A stretch of DNA of 12,695 nt from Burkholderiaceae bacterium (GTDB lineage: Bacteria; Pseudomonadota; Gammaproteobacteria; Burkholderiales; Burkholderiaceae). The notes beneath the pieces are model-generated. The model saw nothing but the letters and a program-made list of their open reading frames with translations. It was not told the DNA's origin and did no database searches. Location: the NCBI GenBank assembly GCA_947372155.1, contig CANBSM010000026.1, positions 1 to 12,695 on the forward strand, read 5' to 3'. Below, one piece after another: positions 1 through 6,647 of this stretch. A program made the translations under genes and the position numbers. Numbering within the stretch: position 1 is the stretch's first letter; every line of letters starts with the position of its first letter.

Positions 1-303
1 GCTCATTGGGGTGATGGTAGGTTGGCCAGCATGCCTGAGGTGCCTAGCTTTAAAGAAATGGGCGTCAAGATCGAGTTCTCTCAATGGGCTGGTTTGTTTG
101 TACCCAGCGCAACCCCTGATTACATCACCAATAAGTTACGTGAGGCTGCTAAACAGGCTGCCAATGATGAGCGAGTGCGGGCTGTGATCAATGGGGCAGG
201 AAGTCCAATTCAATATATGGATGCGCCTGAATTTAAGGCTTACTGGGATAAGGAATCGGCTCAGATGGGCGAGGTTGTTAAAAAGATTGGCAAGGTTGAA
301 TAA
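1..303 (+). CDS. Bug-family TTT substrate-binding receptor, C-terminal part (5' end outside window)
   Basis: The reading frame is open from base 1 to a TAA at 301-303, giving the last 100 residues of a protein whose start lies upstream. The segment carries the C-terminal hallmarks of Bug receptors: an RLASMPEVPSFKEMG stretch (the family's 'R-x-x-x-x-P-x-V-P-T-x-x-E-x-G' region), then WAGLFVPSATP, then a helical end with YWDKE and a terminal GKVE. Bug proteins are periplasmic receptors of about 320-330 residues that bind small carboxylates or related solutes for tripartite tricarboxylate transporters. The substrate cannot be told from this fragment. The stop codon overlaps the start of the following aldolase-fold gene (TAATG), so the two are almost certainly co-transcribed and translationally coupled. 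In-frame TTG at 22 and ATG at 31 are internal codons, not starts. Confidence 0.9.
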   Translation, partial: AHWGDGRLASMPEVPSFKEMGVKIEFSQWAGLFVPSATPDYITNKLREAAKQAANDERVRAVINGAGSPIQYMDAPEFKAYWDKESAQMGEVVKKIGKVE

Positions 304-1100
304 TGAAAAAACAATTACTTTCCCCTTTGTTTGCATTGCTTTTTACTCAGGCACATGCTGCAACCGTTCAGGAGCAGATGGATCAAAATATGGCAGTCAA
401 GACAGCTGTTGAAGAACTTGTTCTTGCGAATCATATTTTGTATGACCAAAATGCTGTTGATGGCTATGGCCATATTAGTGTTCGTAACCCAGCTAATCCT
501 AATACATTCTTTCTGGCAAGAAGTGTCGCGCCATCAGTTGTCAAAATTGAAGACATCATGGAATTCGATATGAATGGCAAAGCTTTAAATGGCGATACAC
601 GAGTGGCTTATGGTGAGAGATATATTCATAGTGGTGTTCTAAAAAATCGCCCCGATATTAATTCGGTAATCCATGGTCATGCTGCACCCATACTGCCATA
701 TGGACTTACAGGTACCACTCTCAAACCTGTGTATCACATGAGTGCATTCTTAGGGGATGGCGCGCCTATTTTTGAGATCCGCAATTTTGCTAAGCCCAAT
801 CCAGATACGGATATGTTTATTAGTAATGTTGAGCTAGGTGATGCCCTATCTAAAACTATGGGTTTGCAGTATTTTGTTTTGATGCGGGGCCATGGATATG
901 CTTCAGGGGCAGACTCCATTAAGAAGGCAGTCTTTAGAACGGTGTATGCAATTCAAAATGCAAGCATTCAGTCTGAGGCAATGAAGATGGGTCAGGTGCA
1001 ATACCTTACCCCCGGCGAAGCTGTTACTGCGCAGGAAACCATTGAGAAGACCATTGGACGCCCATGGCAGCTTTGGAGTGAGCGCGTCAAAAAACCGTAA
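303..1100 (+). CDS. Exported class II aldolase/adducin-family protein
   Basis: This is a 265-residue protein with a short signal peptide (MKKQLLSPLFALLFTQAHAA, likely cleaved near AHA-A at residue 19) followed by a full class II aldolase/adducin domain (about 30-235). The predicted zinc site is intact: Glu105 in YGERYIH, His124 and His126 in the HGH motif, and His197 in MRGHG, matching the Glu plus three His of fuculose-phosphate aldolase-type enzymes. Residues 131-160 and the C-terminal GRPWQLW motif resemble a bacterial subgroup usually annotated only at family level. Known relatives are aldolases, epimerases or decarboxylase-like enzymes, normally cytoplasmic, so the signal peptide is the odd feature. 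The ATG overlaps the stop of the Bug receptor by one base, suggesting that the receptor and the enzyme act on related solutes. The exact reaction is unknown. Confidence 0.88.
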   Translation: MKKQLLSPLFALLFTQAHAATVQEQMDQNMAVKTAVEELVLANHILYDQNAVDGYGHISVRNPANPNTFFLARSVAPSVVKIEDIMEFDMNGKALNGDTRVAYGERYIHSGVLKNRPDINSVIHGHAAPILPYGLTGTTLKPVYHMSAFLGDGAPIFEIRNFAKPNPDTDMFISNVELGDALSKTMGLQYFVLMRGHGYASGADSIKKAVFRTVYAIQNASIQSEAMKMGQVQYLTPGEAVTAQETIEKTIGRPWQLWSERVKKP

Positions 1101-1121
1101 TCATTGTTAAACTCTTGCATC

Positions 1122-1919
1122 ATGCAGATGCAAGCCCACTCCCTCGCCAAAGCCTTTTTACAGGGATTAGTGTCAGTATCCTTACTGCTGCTGCCATCGG
1201 TCAGCATGGCGGTCCTGCAGGATGAAATTCAGGTTTACGACGACGAAATTAATGCCAAGGGTGAAGCCAGTCTTGAGGTGCATTTAAACAGTACTCCCCG
1301 AGGCATTCAAAGTCCCTCCTATCCGGGTGAGGTGATGAGCAATAACGGTGTACGAGTGACTCCTGAGTTTGCCTATGGCTTAGGCCATGATCTCGAAGCA
1401 GGTTTGTATATCTCTTATGTGAACTATGACAACAAGTTTCAGTATGCGGCAACCAAAGTGCGTATGAAATGGTTGCCAATTCGCGAAGATAAAGGCGACT
1501 CCTTTTTCGCAGGCGCAAATCTAGAGTTATCTAACGTACAACCCCAGTTTGATGAGTCTAGATACAACGGTGAAATGCGTTTTATTATTGGCAAGCATTT
1601 TGATGAGTGGCTTTTCTCATTTAACCCTATTGTGGACATGCCGCTCTCCCAGCCCTACGTGCATCAGTCACCATATTTTTCTACGGCTACTCGCTTATCT
1701 AGAGAGGTAACGCCTGAGTTAGCGCTCGGGGTGGAGTATTACTCCAACCTGAATCAACTTGGTCAGCCTATCAACTATCAAAACACCCAACAATTGGGTT
1801 TCCTGATGATGTACTACGATGGCAAACCACTTTCTTTTCAGGCTGGGGTGGGTAAGGGCTTCTCTAACAGTACGGACTCATTAACGCTTAAAGCGATTTT
1901 TTCCATTCCATTAAATTAA
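1122..1919 (+). CDS. Predicted outer-membrane beta-barrel protein (unknown function)
   Basis: The product is about 265 residues with a signal peptide (hydrophobic VSVSLLLLPSVSMA, likely cleaved after residue 30, before VLQDEIQVYD). The mature part has no long hydrophobic helix. It alternates polar and aromatic residues in repeated strand-like segments (FAYGLGHDLEAGLYISYV, LFSFNPIVDM, LALGVEYYSNL, LGFLMMYY, SFQAGVGKGF) and ends in a short strand, SIPLN. This pattern fits an outer-membrane barrel of the loosely defined 'IQVYDDEI...G' type seen in Proteobacteria. ATG at 1122 is preferred; a second ATG at 1128 and an upstream in-frame TTG at 1104 are alternatives, and none has a clear Shine-Dalgarno. 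It lies 21 bases after the aldolase-fold gene and is probably in the same operon, so it could serve as an outer-membrane route for the same solute. That role is inference. Confidence 0.72.
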   Translation: MQMQAHSLAKAFLQGLVSVSLLLLPSVSMAVLQDEIQVYDDEINAKGEASLEVHLNSTPRGIQSPSYPGEVMSNNGVRVTPEFAYGLGHDLEAGLYISYVNYDNKFQYAATKVRMKWLPIREDKGDSFFAGANLELSNVQPQFDESRYNGEMRFIIGKHFDEWLFSFNPIVDMPLSQPYVHQSPYFSTATRLSREVTPELALGVEYYSNLNQLGQPINYQNTQQLGFLMMYYDGKPLSFQAGVGKGFSNSTDSLTLKAIFSIPLN

Positions 1920-1931
1920 ATTTAAAACAAA

Positions 1932-2363
1932 CTATTTCTGCTCGCGTTCTTCTAGGTTAGGGCTTTCTTGAGCGCGAATATCAGCAGTGTAGAACTTTCC
2001 GGTATCAGTTAGCGTTACTTTCTTAAGGTATCCACCTTTATTGCCGTTGCGTAATGGCCAAAATTCCACTGATACTTTATCTCCTGCTTTTACAGCGTTT
2101 CTAGTCCAGCCGCCTGCACGAGTCAGATTTCCCGGACTTGAAACTTCGAGTATCCAAAGGGCAGGTGCATCGCCATCCTTGAGTGTGCCAGTTACAAATA
2201 TGCCAACGTGTGGGTTGGTCCACTGAACTTCTTTAACTACCCCAGTGATAGTAAATACTTTATCTCTATCAAACATGGTGGTGGCATGGTGTGCAAACGC
2301 TAGGGCTGACACTGATAATGCAATAGCGAATGAGGCTACTCTTGTGAATGTGGTGAGTTTCAA
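1932..2363 (-). CDS. DUF6152-type exported protein, TTG start
   Basis: This is a 143-residue protein with a clear signal peptide (SFAIALSVSALAFA, cleaved before HHATTMFD, around residue 24). The mature N-terminal His-His, the GVVKEVQWTNPHVGI segment (Trp48, Asn50, Pro51, His52) and the later LWILE and GDKVSVEFWPLRNG stretches are typical of DUF6152, a small probably beta-rich periplasmic family of unknown function. The conserved histidines could bind a metal, but that is only inference. The start is TTG (plus-strand 2361-2363), supported by a strong AAGGAG at 2372-2377 with 8 bases of spacing; no ATG gives a better signal peptide. It is the last gene of the minus-strand cassette, 33 bases after the exported PDWSGVW protein, and converges on the barrel gene. 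Confidence 0.85.
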   Translation of the reverse strand: MKLTTFTRVASFAIALSVSALAFAHHATTMFDRDKVFTITGVVKEVQWTNPHVGIFVTGTLKDGDAPALWILEVSSPGNLTRAGGWTRNAVKAGDKVSVEFWPLRNGNKGGYLKKVTLTDTGKFYTADIRAQESPNLEEREQK

Positions 2364-2371
2364 AATACTAT

Positions 2372-2377
2372 CTCCTT
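2372..2377 (-). promoter_or_regulatory. Shine-Dalgarno that fixes the TTG start of the DUF6152 gene
   Basis: On the minus strand AAGGAG stands 8 bases before TTG at 2361-2363. It is the strongest ribosome-binding site in this cassette and justifies the non-ATG start. Confidence 0.7.
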
Positions 2378-2396
2378 GATGTGACCTAGATATAAA

Positions 2397-3224
2397 TTAT
2401 TGGGGTGGAATGCGATTGCCGCCCACATCGTATTGAACGGGAACGTAAATATCATTACCGCGATTATCTTTTCCTGGAGCAAAAGAGCCCTCTAAACAAA
2501 CTCCTTCGACAATATCGAATTTACGAGCGCGTTGACGGAAATAAATACGGGTTGTTTTCCAGGGCTTGGTTAGCACATTGGGGGCAATGATCTCAATATC
2601 GTCATGCAATTCATCTTTACCCGCTAAATGAATTCGTTCGATGATGCGCATATCACCATTATTGGGAACGCCGGCAGCTTCGCTGATAGCAATATAAGCC
2701 TGAGGCACTACGCCTACCGTATCCACCACAAGCGTATCGCCCTCCCACTTACCAATAGAGTGGCCATGAAAAGTCGGGTCTGGATCTTCCGGATGGGGGC
2801 GACCATCGGTATAGATACGTCGCAAACGATTGCCATCAGACTCACCAAGCAAGGTCACTCTGCCTGGCGTAAAAAGGATTTCCATTGCGTTATGGGTAAC
2901 CAACATCCACGCAGGCATCGCTTCAGGCAGGCAATTCACGAAGAGTGGAGGGGGTCTCCCAGCCTTTTCCTCAGCCAGTTGAAATTGAATGAGTTCGTTG
3001 GCGGCGGGGGTCCAAGGTGGCATATTGGTTTTGGCTTGTTTATCTTGATCCGAGATTTTAGGATTCCACACGCCACTCCAATCAGGCAGCTTAGCAAGGT
3101 TGCCCCAGTCTTTAGCCGTAGGTGGGGGATTGATGATAGGCTTGGTTGATTGGGCCACTGTATTTTGTGCAAGGCCTATTCCTAAACCCGCAGCCATTAA
3201 TAGACAGATTAGTTTTCTTTTCAT
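2397..3224 (-). CDS. Exported protein of unknown function (PDWSGVW / WEGDTLVVDT family)
   Basis: This is a 275-residue protein starting MKRKLICLLMAAGLGIGLAQ, a classical signal peptide probably cleaved after VAQ at residue 25. Visible conserved blocks are PDWSGVW (47-53), a CLP-x-x-MP block (Cys98), a RRIYTDGRPHPEDPDP-HGHSIGKWEGDTLVVDT block (136-169), and a VEGVC block (Cys243). The central block is the signature of a large secreted family seen in Acidobacteria and Proteobacteria for which I know no established activity. Its many His, Asp and Glu residues and two lone cysteines are compatible with a metal- or ligand-binding fold. The start at 3224 is chosen because AGAGGGG lies just upstream and the signal peptide has normal length. 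An in-frame ATG at 3245 overlaps the preceding stop (ATGA) and is a credible alternative, adding seven residues. The DUF6152 gene follows after 33 bases. Confidence 0.82.
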   Translation of the reverse strand: MKRKLICLLMAAGLGIGLAQNTVAQSTKPIINPPPTAKDWGNLAKLPDWSGVWNPKISDQDKQAKTNMPPWTPAANELIQFQLAEEKAGRPPPLFVNCLPEAMPAWMLVTHNAMEILFTPGRVTLLGESDGNRLRRIYTDGRPHPEDPDPTFHGHSIGKWEGDTLVVDTVGVVPQAYIAISEAAGVPNNGDMRIIERIHLAGKDELHDDIEIIAPNVLTKPWKTTRIYFRQRARKFDIVEGVCLEGSFAPGKDNRGNDIYVPVQYDVGGNRIPPQ

Positions 3225-3241
3225 ATCCCCTCTTTTTTTAT

Positions 3242-3748
3242 TCATGATGTTGCTGATACTAGTTCGAGCGTAAAGCCAATCCAGCGACCGCAAAAAATAA
3301 TACTTATCCAAAGCGTTAGTGAAATGGCTCCGGCACTTCGGGCCGCTATTGGCAATTGTTGGTAGTGATTCCAGCTATCAAGATTTTTGCCAATAATAAA
3401 TTGAAAGCACATCATATTGATGCCTGCCAAGCCAAGTAAAATAATTTTAGAGATGAAGTAAAAATTTTGACTATAACTTAGCGCATTCGAGGTGAAAAGA
3501 ATCGCGCCTGTAATAGCGGCAGCTAAAAAAGCCATCCAGGTAATCGGCAGAAGCTCTTTGCTGATATTGCTAATTGCTCGATTTAACGCGCGTACCCCAA
3601 TCAAGCGCAGATCCACCAATGCAATTGAGCCAATGACCAATGTGACTGCAAGAACATGGATGGCTTCAATCCAGGGAAATAGTAATTCATTTTCGCGAAT
3701 CGTTTGCGCTAGGGGATTGCTATAAATGAAAATCAGAATGTCGTTCAT
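3242..3748 (-). CDS. DUF6644-type four-helix membrane protein, copy 2
   Basis: This 168-residue integral membrane protein has four predicted helices at about 24-44, 68-88, 97-120 and 136-157. Conserved family positions are IEAIH (His31) at the start of helix 1, VDLRLIG (Asp46, Arg48) at its cytoplasmic end, ITG (Thr80-Gly81) in helix 2, Lys101 in helix 3, and SLTLW...GRWIG (Trp147, Gly154, Arg155) in helix 4. This fits the DUF6644 family, whose function is unknown to me. The single buried His per subunit suggests heme or metal binding only by loose analogy with other small four-helix membrane proteins. The start is ATG with only a weak purine-rich stretch upstream. Its TGA overlaps a possible ATG of the next gene. 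It is a clear paralogue of the gene immediately upstream, with the same motifs at nearly the same spacing. Confidence 0.83.
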   Translation of the reverse strand: MNDILIFIYSNPLAQTIRENELLFPWIEAIHVLAVTLVIGSIALVDLRLIGVRALNRAISNISKELLPITWMAFLAAAITGAILFTSNALSYSQNFYFISKIILLGLAGINMMCFQFIIGKNLDSWNHYQQLPIAARSAGAISLTLWISIIFCGRWIGFTLELVSATS

Positions 3749-3781
3749 ATCTTTTTGTAATTAATTGTTATGAATTTTTGA

Positions 3782-4267
3782 TTAGGCGTAGGCAATCCAG
3801 CGGCCAGCAGCAACAATGCCAACCCACAAAGCTAGCGACAAAATTGCCAGCAAACGGTTTGCAGTATTTACTGGAGTAAAAGAGTTATTGCTATGCCACT
3901 TTTTCTGAAACAGTAGGGTGATCATGATCACCACAAGCAACATCAGCATTTTTAGTTGAAAGGCTGGATTGGTTAAAGATCTTGCGGGTTCTCCTACGAT
4001 CATGATGCAGCCGGTAATCAGTAGCACTGGAAGTGCAAGCCAGATTAAAGACTGATATCGATTAATTACAGCTGCAATTGGTTCACTTTGCCCGTGAATA
4101 CCTAAGATTCTGAGATTGATCAGAAGGGCGCCTACCAGAATGGACGCTATAGCTAGAATATGGATGCTCTGCAAAAAGGGCACTACCCAGAAATTATTTT
4201 GTATTGCTGCATTGAGAGGAGTGCTCTCCAGGTAATAGCAGAATTGGAGTAATGCAGAATTTTGCAT
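3782..4267 (-). CDS. DUF6644-type four-helix membrane protein, copy 1
   Basis: This is a 161-residue membrane protein from the ATG at 4267. Its motifs match the neighbouring paralogue: LQSIH (His36), INLRILG (Arg53), ITG (Thr85-Gly86), Lys106 and SLALW...GRWIAYA (Trp148, Gly155, Arg156), with four hydrophobic helices at about 29-50, 74-92, 103-121 and 138-159. A longer form from a TTG at 4324 is possible but has no ribosome-binding site and adds a polar N-terminus not usual for the family. The ATG start puts the ESTPLNAAIQ segment where family members begin. It is the first gene of the minus-strand cassette, 33 bases ahead of copy 2. The tandem arrangement suggests a heterodimer, or duplication followed by divergence; this is inference. 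Function is unknown. Confidence 0.8.
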   Translation of the reverse strand: MQNSALLQFCYYLESTPLNAAIQNNFWVVPFLQSIHILAIASILVGALLINLRILGIHGQSEPIAAVINRYQSLIWLALPVLLITGCIMIVGEPARSLTNPAFQLKMLMLLVVIMITLLFQKKWHSNNSFTPVNTANRLLAILSLALWVGIVAAGRWIAYA

Positions 4268-4384
4268 AGTTTTAGTAATAACTGAGTATTGGTGGGAAGA
4301 GTTTATATGAATTAAATCATTCAAAAAACGAGCTTAGCAAGTTATGGCGATTCAAGTTCTTTATGGCGGGTATTTGAGAATTTT

Positions 4385-4400
4385 TGCTGCAGTTGCAGCA
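4385..4400. promoter_or_regulatory. Perfect 7-bp inverted repeat upstream of the DUF6644 cassette (possible operator)
   Basis: TGCTGCA and TGCAGCA flank a 2-base centre (GT), with T-runs on both sides. It lies about 120 bases upstream of the first DUF6644 start, in a 262-base gene-free interval (4268-4529). The short centre favours a dimeric regulator site over a hairpin, although a small stem-loop is possible. No clear -35/-10 pair could be assigned; a TATAAA on the minus strand at 4302-4307 is the only -10-like hexamer nearby. Confidence 0.35.
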
Positions 4401-4480
4401 TTTTTATTGCCTCCCAAAACGAATTAGATCATCGCAAGGAAAGAGTCCGAAATAATTGAATGAGGTAAGGTCATTAAGAA

Positions 4481-4507
4481 ATAAGGGGTCTCAAAGAAAC
4501 CCCTTAT
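4481..4507 (-). terminator. Rho-independent terminator after the second Bug receptor
   Basis: There is a perfect 9-bp inverted repeat, ATAAGGGGT at 4481-4489 and ACCCCTTAT at 4499-4507, with a 9-base loop. Read on the minus strand, the stem is followed by a T-rich stretch (TTCTT). It sits about 22 bases past the stop codon of the gene ending at 4530, and separates that gene from the DUF6644 cassette downstream on the same strand. Confidence 0.75.
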
Positions 4508-4529
4508 CGCATTTGAGAGTGGTAAGCGT

Positions 4530-5531
4530 TCAATCTGCTTTTACGTTTGCATCTTTAATGACTTTGCTCCACATAGTCATTTCACGTGAAATTCGCTTGC
4601 TAGAATCCGCGGGCGAAAGGTAGTTCACATAAACGCCAGCTGCCAACATGCGCTCCTGCACTTCAGGACGCTGCAAAATAATTTTGATGTCACCACTGAG
4701 TTTGTCAATGATCGGCTTAGGCGTTCCTGCTGGAGCCAAAATACCAAACATACTCACTACATCAAAGTTAGGCAGGCCGGTGGCTTCGGTTACGGTAGGA
4801 ACATCTGGTAATTGACTAATGCGTTTAGCGGTTGTTACAGCTAGAGGTCTTAATTGACCTGCTTGAATAAATTGCAGGGCTGCTGGAACTGTTTCAGACA
4901 TCGTGAGCACTTGACCGCCTACTAGATCAGTCATAGCGGGGCCGCTACCTTTATAAGGTACATGCAATAGATCTAAACCAAGTTGATAGCGAAACATTTC
5001 CATTGCAAGGCGTTGTGGGGCGCCAGCTCCAGATGAGGCGAAAGTAAGTTTGCCTGGATTCGCTTTTGCGTAAGCAATGAACTCTTTCATATTCTTTACA
5101 GGGACTGAAGGATTCACTACAAATACCAGAGGCACTACTCCTACCACGTCAACTGGTGTGAAATCTTTTTCAAGGTTGTATCTAATCTTATCTTTATCAA
5201 GATTGGCATTGATCGAGTGAGATGTGAGGGCGCCCATTAAGAGGGTATAGCCATCCGCAGGGGACTTTGCAACCATGTCCGCGCCAATATTGCCGCTATC
5301 GCCTGCGCGATTATCAGGAACTACTTGCTGATTTAGTGACTTAGATAGTTCTTGTGCCATGATGCGCCCAATCACATCAGTAGCACCACCAGGTGGGTAT
5401 GGAATGACTAGCTTAATGGGCTTATCCGGATAATTTTTAATCGCGGAATTATTGGTTTGCGCTACCAGTGGAGTGCTGATCAAGCTACCGCAAAGGAGTA
5501 GGCCAAGGCCTCGAATTAGATGTTGTCTCAT
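4530..5531 (-). CDS. Bug-family TTT substrate-binding receptor (complete)
   Basis: This is a 333-residue protein of normal Bug length. A signal peptide (residues 1-24, GLLLCGSLISTPLVA) precedes YPDKPIKLVIPYPPGGATD (34-52), the first ligand-loop signature of the family. NIGADMVAKSPADGYTLLMG (81-100) follows, then the KLTFASSGAGAP and HVPYKGSGPAMTDLVGGQV blocks of the second lobe, and RISQLPDVPTVTEATGLPNF near the C-terminus. The protein should act in the periplasm, capturing a small carboxylate or similar solute for a TctAB-type transporter encoded elsewhere; no tctA or tctB gene is in the window. The usual ENRPGAGG segment reads DNRAGDSG here, a small departure in the region before the domain interface. 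It is probably monocistronic: a terminator follows, and a 106-base divergent intergenic region with the SemiSWEET gene precedes it. Confidence 0.93.
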   Translation of the reverse strand: MRQHLIRGLGLLLCGSLISTPLVAQTNNSAIKNYPDKPIKLVIPYPPGGATDVIGRIMAQELSKSLNQQVVPDNRAGDSGNIGADMVAKSPADGYTLLMGALTSHSINANLDKDKIRYNLEKDFTPVDVVGVVPLVFVVNPSVPVKNMKEFIAYAKANPGKLTFASSGAGAPQRLAMEMFRYQLGLDLLHVPYKGSGPAMTDLVGGQVLTMSETVPAALQFIQAGQLRPLAVTTAKRISQLPDVPTVTEATGLPNFDVVSMFGILAPAGTPKPIIDKLSGDIKIILQRPEVQERMLAAGVYVNYLSPADSSKRISREMTMWSKVIKDANVKAD

Positions 5532-5637
5532 TTTGTATTTTTAATGGTGGGTTGAGTTACGATTTTCTATTATCTACAGATTAAAAATTCATGCGCTGCG
5601 TCAATGAACTGTAAATTTCCCTTATTACAATGAAGAA

Positions 5638-5919
5638 ATGAACCTAGAGCCCCATCTAATCGAGATTATTGGATATTGCGCTGCATTCTTGACGACCATT
5701 GCCTTTTTACCCCAGGCAATTCAGTCCTGGCGTACCAGAGACCTCTCGGGGATTTCCTTGGGGATGTACTCCTTATTTACCGCGGGAGTCGGTCTATGGC
5801 TGGTTTATGGCCTCATTATTGAGAAGTGGCCCCTCATCTTGGCCAATGCCCTGACCTTTGCTTTGGCGCTTAGCATCTTATTGCTGAAATTGCGTCATAC
5901 TTCTAAACATCAGAAATAA
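5638..5919 (+). CDS. SemiSWEET-type small transporter (PQ-loop/MtN3 family)
   Basis: This 93-residue membrane protein has three predicted helices (about 8-28, 42-61, 65-84), the size and topology of bacterial SemiSWEETs, which work as homodimers moving sugars or related small solutes across the inner membrane. The diagnostic PQ motif is at Pro25-Gln26 in FLPQAIQSWRTRDLSGIS. Trp54 (GLWLVYG) and Asn70 (LANALTF) sit where SemiSWEETs place their substrate-pocket Trp and Asn. The substrate is not predictable from this; the FAH-family and hydrolase genes that follow would also fit an organic-acid or aromatic-derived solute. The ATG at 5638 has only a weak purine stretch before it; an ATG at 5630 runs into a stop after two codons. 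The FAH-family gene follows after 35 bases. Confidence 0.88.
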   Translation: MNLEPHLIEIIGYCAAFLTTIAFLPQAIQSWRTRDLSGISLGMYSLFTAGVGLWLVYGLIIEKWPLILANALTFALALSILLLKLRHTSKHQK

Positions 5920-5954
5920 AGTACTCATTCATCAAAATTCCTCGAAAGGTTTTT

Positions 5955-6647
5955 ATGTCTTCAGCATTTGTCATTGATCCCCCGGCAGTAATTTCCTTGC
6001 CTGTGACTGGCGATACGCGTCGCTTTGCCGTGAATCGTATTTACTGTGTTGGTAGAAACTACGCAGATCATGCACGCGAGATGGGGCATGATCCCGATCG
6101 TGAGCCACCGTTCTTTTTTATGAAGCCCGCTAATTCAATTGTGACTGATGGAAAAGATATGGCATATCCAAGTTTGTCGAAGGATGTTCATCACGAAATT
6201 GAAATGGTGGTTGCCATTGGTAAAGGTGGCGCAAATATTTCTGCAGATAAAGCCTTAGAGCATGTTTATGGTTACGGAGTTGGCTTGGATATGACCAGGC
6301 GCGATCTGCAAGGCGAAGCTAAAAAGATGGGGCGTCCTTGGGATACTGGCAAAGCATTTGATCAATCTGCTCCTTGTGGTGAGATCACGCCAGTGAGTCA
6401 GTGTGGTCATCCTGCGCAAGGCGCTGTTAAGCTCTTAGTAAATGGCGAGGTTCGTCAAGAGGGCGATCTCAATCAGTTGATTTGGAATGTTCCTGACACG
6501 ATTGCCTATTTATCCACTCTGTTCACTTTGGAGCCAGGCGACTTGATTTTCTCTGGCACTCCAGCAGGCGTTGGTCCGGTGAAAAAGGGTGATGTCTTAG
6601 AGGGTAGTGTTGCCGGTCTATCCAATCTCAAAACGAAAATTCTCTAA
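5955..6647 (+). CDS. Fumarylacetoacetate hydrolase (FAH)-family protein
   Basis: This is a 230-residue single-domain FAH-fold enzyme. It shows IYCVGRNYADHA (30-40), PPFFFMKPANSI (51-62), HHEIEMVVAIG with metal ligands Glu81 and Glu83, GLDMTRRD with the third ligand Asp112, and the closing IFSGTPAGVGPV segment (198-209). Length and motifs place it with FAHD1, acylpyruvate and fumarylpyruvate hydrolase-type enzymes, which cleave a C-C bond in a 2-oxo acid or decarboxylate oxaloacetate using Mg2+ or Mn2+ in the cytoplasm. Such enzymes often finish gentisate or homogentisate degradation, but no ring-cleavage dioxygenase is present here, so the substrate is open. A GAAAGG ribosome-binding site lies 5 bases before the ATG. 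The stop codon abuts the ATG of the next gene (TAAATG), implying coupled translation. Confidence 0.9.
   Translation: MSSAFVIDPPAVISLPVTGDTRRFAVNRIYCVGRNYADHAREMGHDPDREPPFFFMKPANSIVTDGKDMAYPSLSKDVHHEIEMVVAIGKGGANISADKALEHVYGYGVGLDMTRRDLQGEAKKMGRPWDTGKAFDQSAPCGEITPVSQCGHPAQGAVKLLVNGEVRQEGDLNQLIWNVPDTIAYLSTLFTLEPGDLIFSGTPAGVGPVKKGDVLEGSVAGLSNLKTKIL

Noticed and set aside
191..573. Short plus-strand frames overlapping the first Bug fragment and aldolase gene
   Set aside because: They are out of frame with two well-supported genes and show no family features.
2628..3149. A 173-codon open frame on the plus strand, antisense to the exported PDWSGVW protein
   Set aside because: No family motif, no signal peptide and no ribosome-binding site; the opposite strand has a clear signal peptide and conserved blocks over the same bases.
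4268..4324. TTG start extending DUF6644 copy 1 by 19 residues
   Set aside because: No ribosome-binding site, a TATAAA -10-like element within the extension, and family members start near the ATG at 4267.
5532..5637. Promoters for the divergent Bug and SemiSWEET genes
   Set aside because: A minus-strand TTGACG and TTTACA are visible as -35-like hexamers, but no -10 at suitable spacing supports either, so no promoter is called.
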